Of a stretch of 6,559 bases of DNA, positions 5,790 through 6,559 are shown piece by piece. Origin of the DNA: an uncultured Dehalococcoidia bacterium (GTDB taxonomy: Bacteria; Chloroflexota; Dehalococcoidia; Dehalococcoidales; UBA3254). The stretch's first letter is position 1, and the number at the start of each line of letters is the position of its first letter. The notes under the pieces are model-generated. The model was not told the origin of the DNA and did no database searches. It saw nothing but the letters and a program-made list of their open reading frames with translations. The translations under genes and the position numbers were made by a program. Location of the stretch: the NCBI GenBank assembly GCA_903890885.1, contig CAITCX010000465.1, positions 1 through 6,559 on the forward strand. The letters are read 5' to 3'.

Positions 5790-6559
5790 TGACTGGCGCT
5801 CTGTTGCAAGTTGAAGATCTTTTCCTGCATTACCGGTCTTCAATGGGGATCGTACAGGCCGTTGATGGTATCACTTTCGATGTCGGTAATAAACAGGCAC
5901 TCGCCATCATTGGTGAATCCGGTTGCGGTAAAAGTTCGCTTGTGCGGGCCGTCTTAAGGCTGCTTCCACGTAATGTTGCCAGATATAGCGGACGGGTCTT
6001 GATTGGTGGAACAGATGTCATGGCGTTCAGTGATGAACGTTTTCGGAGGGATGTGCGGTGGGTAAAAACTTCTTTCGTTCCCCAGGCGGCCATGAATTCC
6101 CTGAATCCTGTAATAAAAATCGGTGAGCAGGTATCTGAACCGCTGCTGAGTCATGGCCTTATGAAGAAGGCGGAAGCGCTGGAACAGACCGGAGAAGTGC
6201 TTAAGCACGTCGGTGTTCCTGGTGATTTTTTTCGGCGTTATCCTTTTGAGCTTAGCGGCGGTATGCGCCAAAGAGTAGCCATTGCTATGGCACTGGTAAC
6301 AAACCCGCCTCTGGTACTTCTTGACGAACCGACTTCGGCTCTGGATGTGCTGACTCAGGCTAATATTATGAATACACTTAAACGCATCAAGCAGGAATCT
6401 GATAGAAGCTTCGTTATTATAAGTCATGATGTTGCTGCCTGCAGTGAACTGGCGGACAGTGTCGCCGTAATGTATGGCGGTCAGATGGTTGAGATAGCCA
6501 CAGCCATCGATTTCTTTAGTGAGCCGCTCCATCCTTACTCTCAAATGCTTATGGATAGC
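5789..6559 (+). CDS. ABC importer ATPase, OppD/DppD type, partial at right edge
   Basis: This is the energising subunit on the cytoplasmic face. It starts with GTG, whose first G is the last base of the preceding TAG, so translation is probably coupled. The frame stays open for 257 codons to the window edge. All ATP-binding motifs are intact: Walker A GESGCGKS (42-49), Q-loop Gln99 in FVPQ, signature LSGGM (155-159), Walker B VLLDE (176-180) with catalytic Glu180, D-loop SALD (183-186) and switch His213. The segment EPLHPYSQML (245-254) is typical of OppD/DppD just before the C-terminal oligopeptide-transporter extension, most of which lies beyond the window. About 65-80 more residues are expected. 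OppD-like rather than OppF-like assignment rests on gene order and on NSLNPVIKIGEQV (103-115), so it is probable but not certain. Confidence 0.93.
   Translation, partial: MTGALLQVEDLFLHYRSSMGIVQAVDGITFDVGNKQALAIIGESGCGKSSLVRAVLRLLPRNVARYSGRVLIGGTDVMAFSDERFRRDVRWVKTSFVPQAAMNSLNPVIKIGEQVSEPLLSHGLMKKAEALEQTGEVLKHVGVPGDFFRRYPFELSGGMRQRVAIAMALVTNPPLVLLDEPTSALDVLTQANIMNTLKRIKQESDRSFVIISHDVAACSELADSVAVMYGGQMVEIATAIDFFSEPLHPYSQMLMDS

Noticed and set aside
5954..6544. 196-codon leftward open frame
   Set aside because: It is the antisense shadow of the ATPase, whose Walker and signature motifs are complete on the plus strand.

Overview
The window holds the first four genes of one rightward ABC importer operon of the peptide/nickel/oligosaccharide (Opp/Dpp) family. 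It is preceded by about 790 nt with no convincing gene. The organism looks like a bacterium with a lipoprotein pathway: there is a lipobox ending in Cys33, purine-rich Shine-Dalgarno sequences, and a -10/-35-like promoter just before the first gene. The large binding protein and the oversized permeases with long external loops recall importers I associate with Chloroflexota and some archaea. That placement is a guess from memory, not something the sequence proves.

Layout. Positions 1-788 are intergenic. They contain a pair of 11-bp direct repeats (85-128), a 17-bp inverted repeat (214-230), a very AT-rich stretch (243-310), two competing hairpins (492-548), and a likely promoter (734-763) with a G-rich ribosome binding site (776-781). 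Then follow an 832-residue lipoprotein binding protein (789-3287), an OppB/DppB-type permease (3307-4449), an OppC/DppC-type permease (4446-5789) and an OppD/DppD-type ATPase (5789 to beyond the right edge). The two permeases overlap as ATGA. The ATPase starts with a GTG that shares its first G with the TAG stop of the second permease. This tight packing points to one transcript with coupled translation. The ATPase is cut by the window edge, and a second ATPase (OppF-like) is expected further right but is not visible.

How the genes work together. The lipid-anchored binding protein captures a solute outside the membrane, the two permeases form the channel, and the ATPase drives import. The solute cannot be told from sequence.

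The most notable observation is that the binding protein appears circularly permuted. Residues about 49-383 match the part that is normally the C-terminal half of an SBP_bac_5 protein. Residues about 387-714 match the normal N-terminal half. The new ends lie at the interlobe crossover, and a beta-rich, probably Ig-like domain (about 722-832) follows. The OppC-like permease also carries an approximately 175-residue external insertion after its first membrane helix. Together these suggest a remodelled binding-protein/permease interface.
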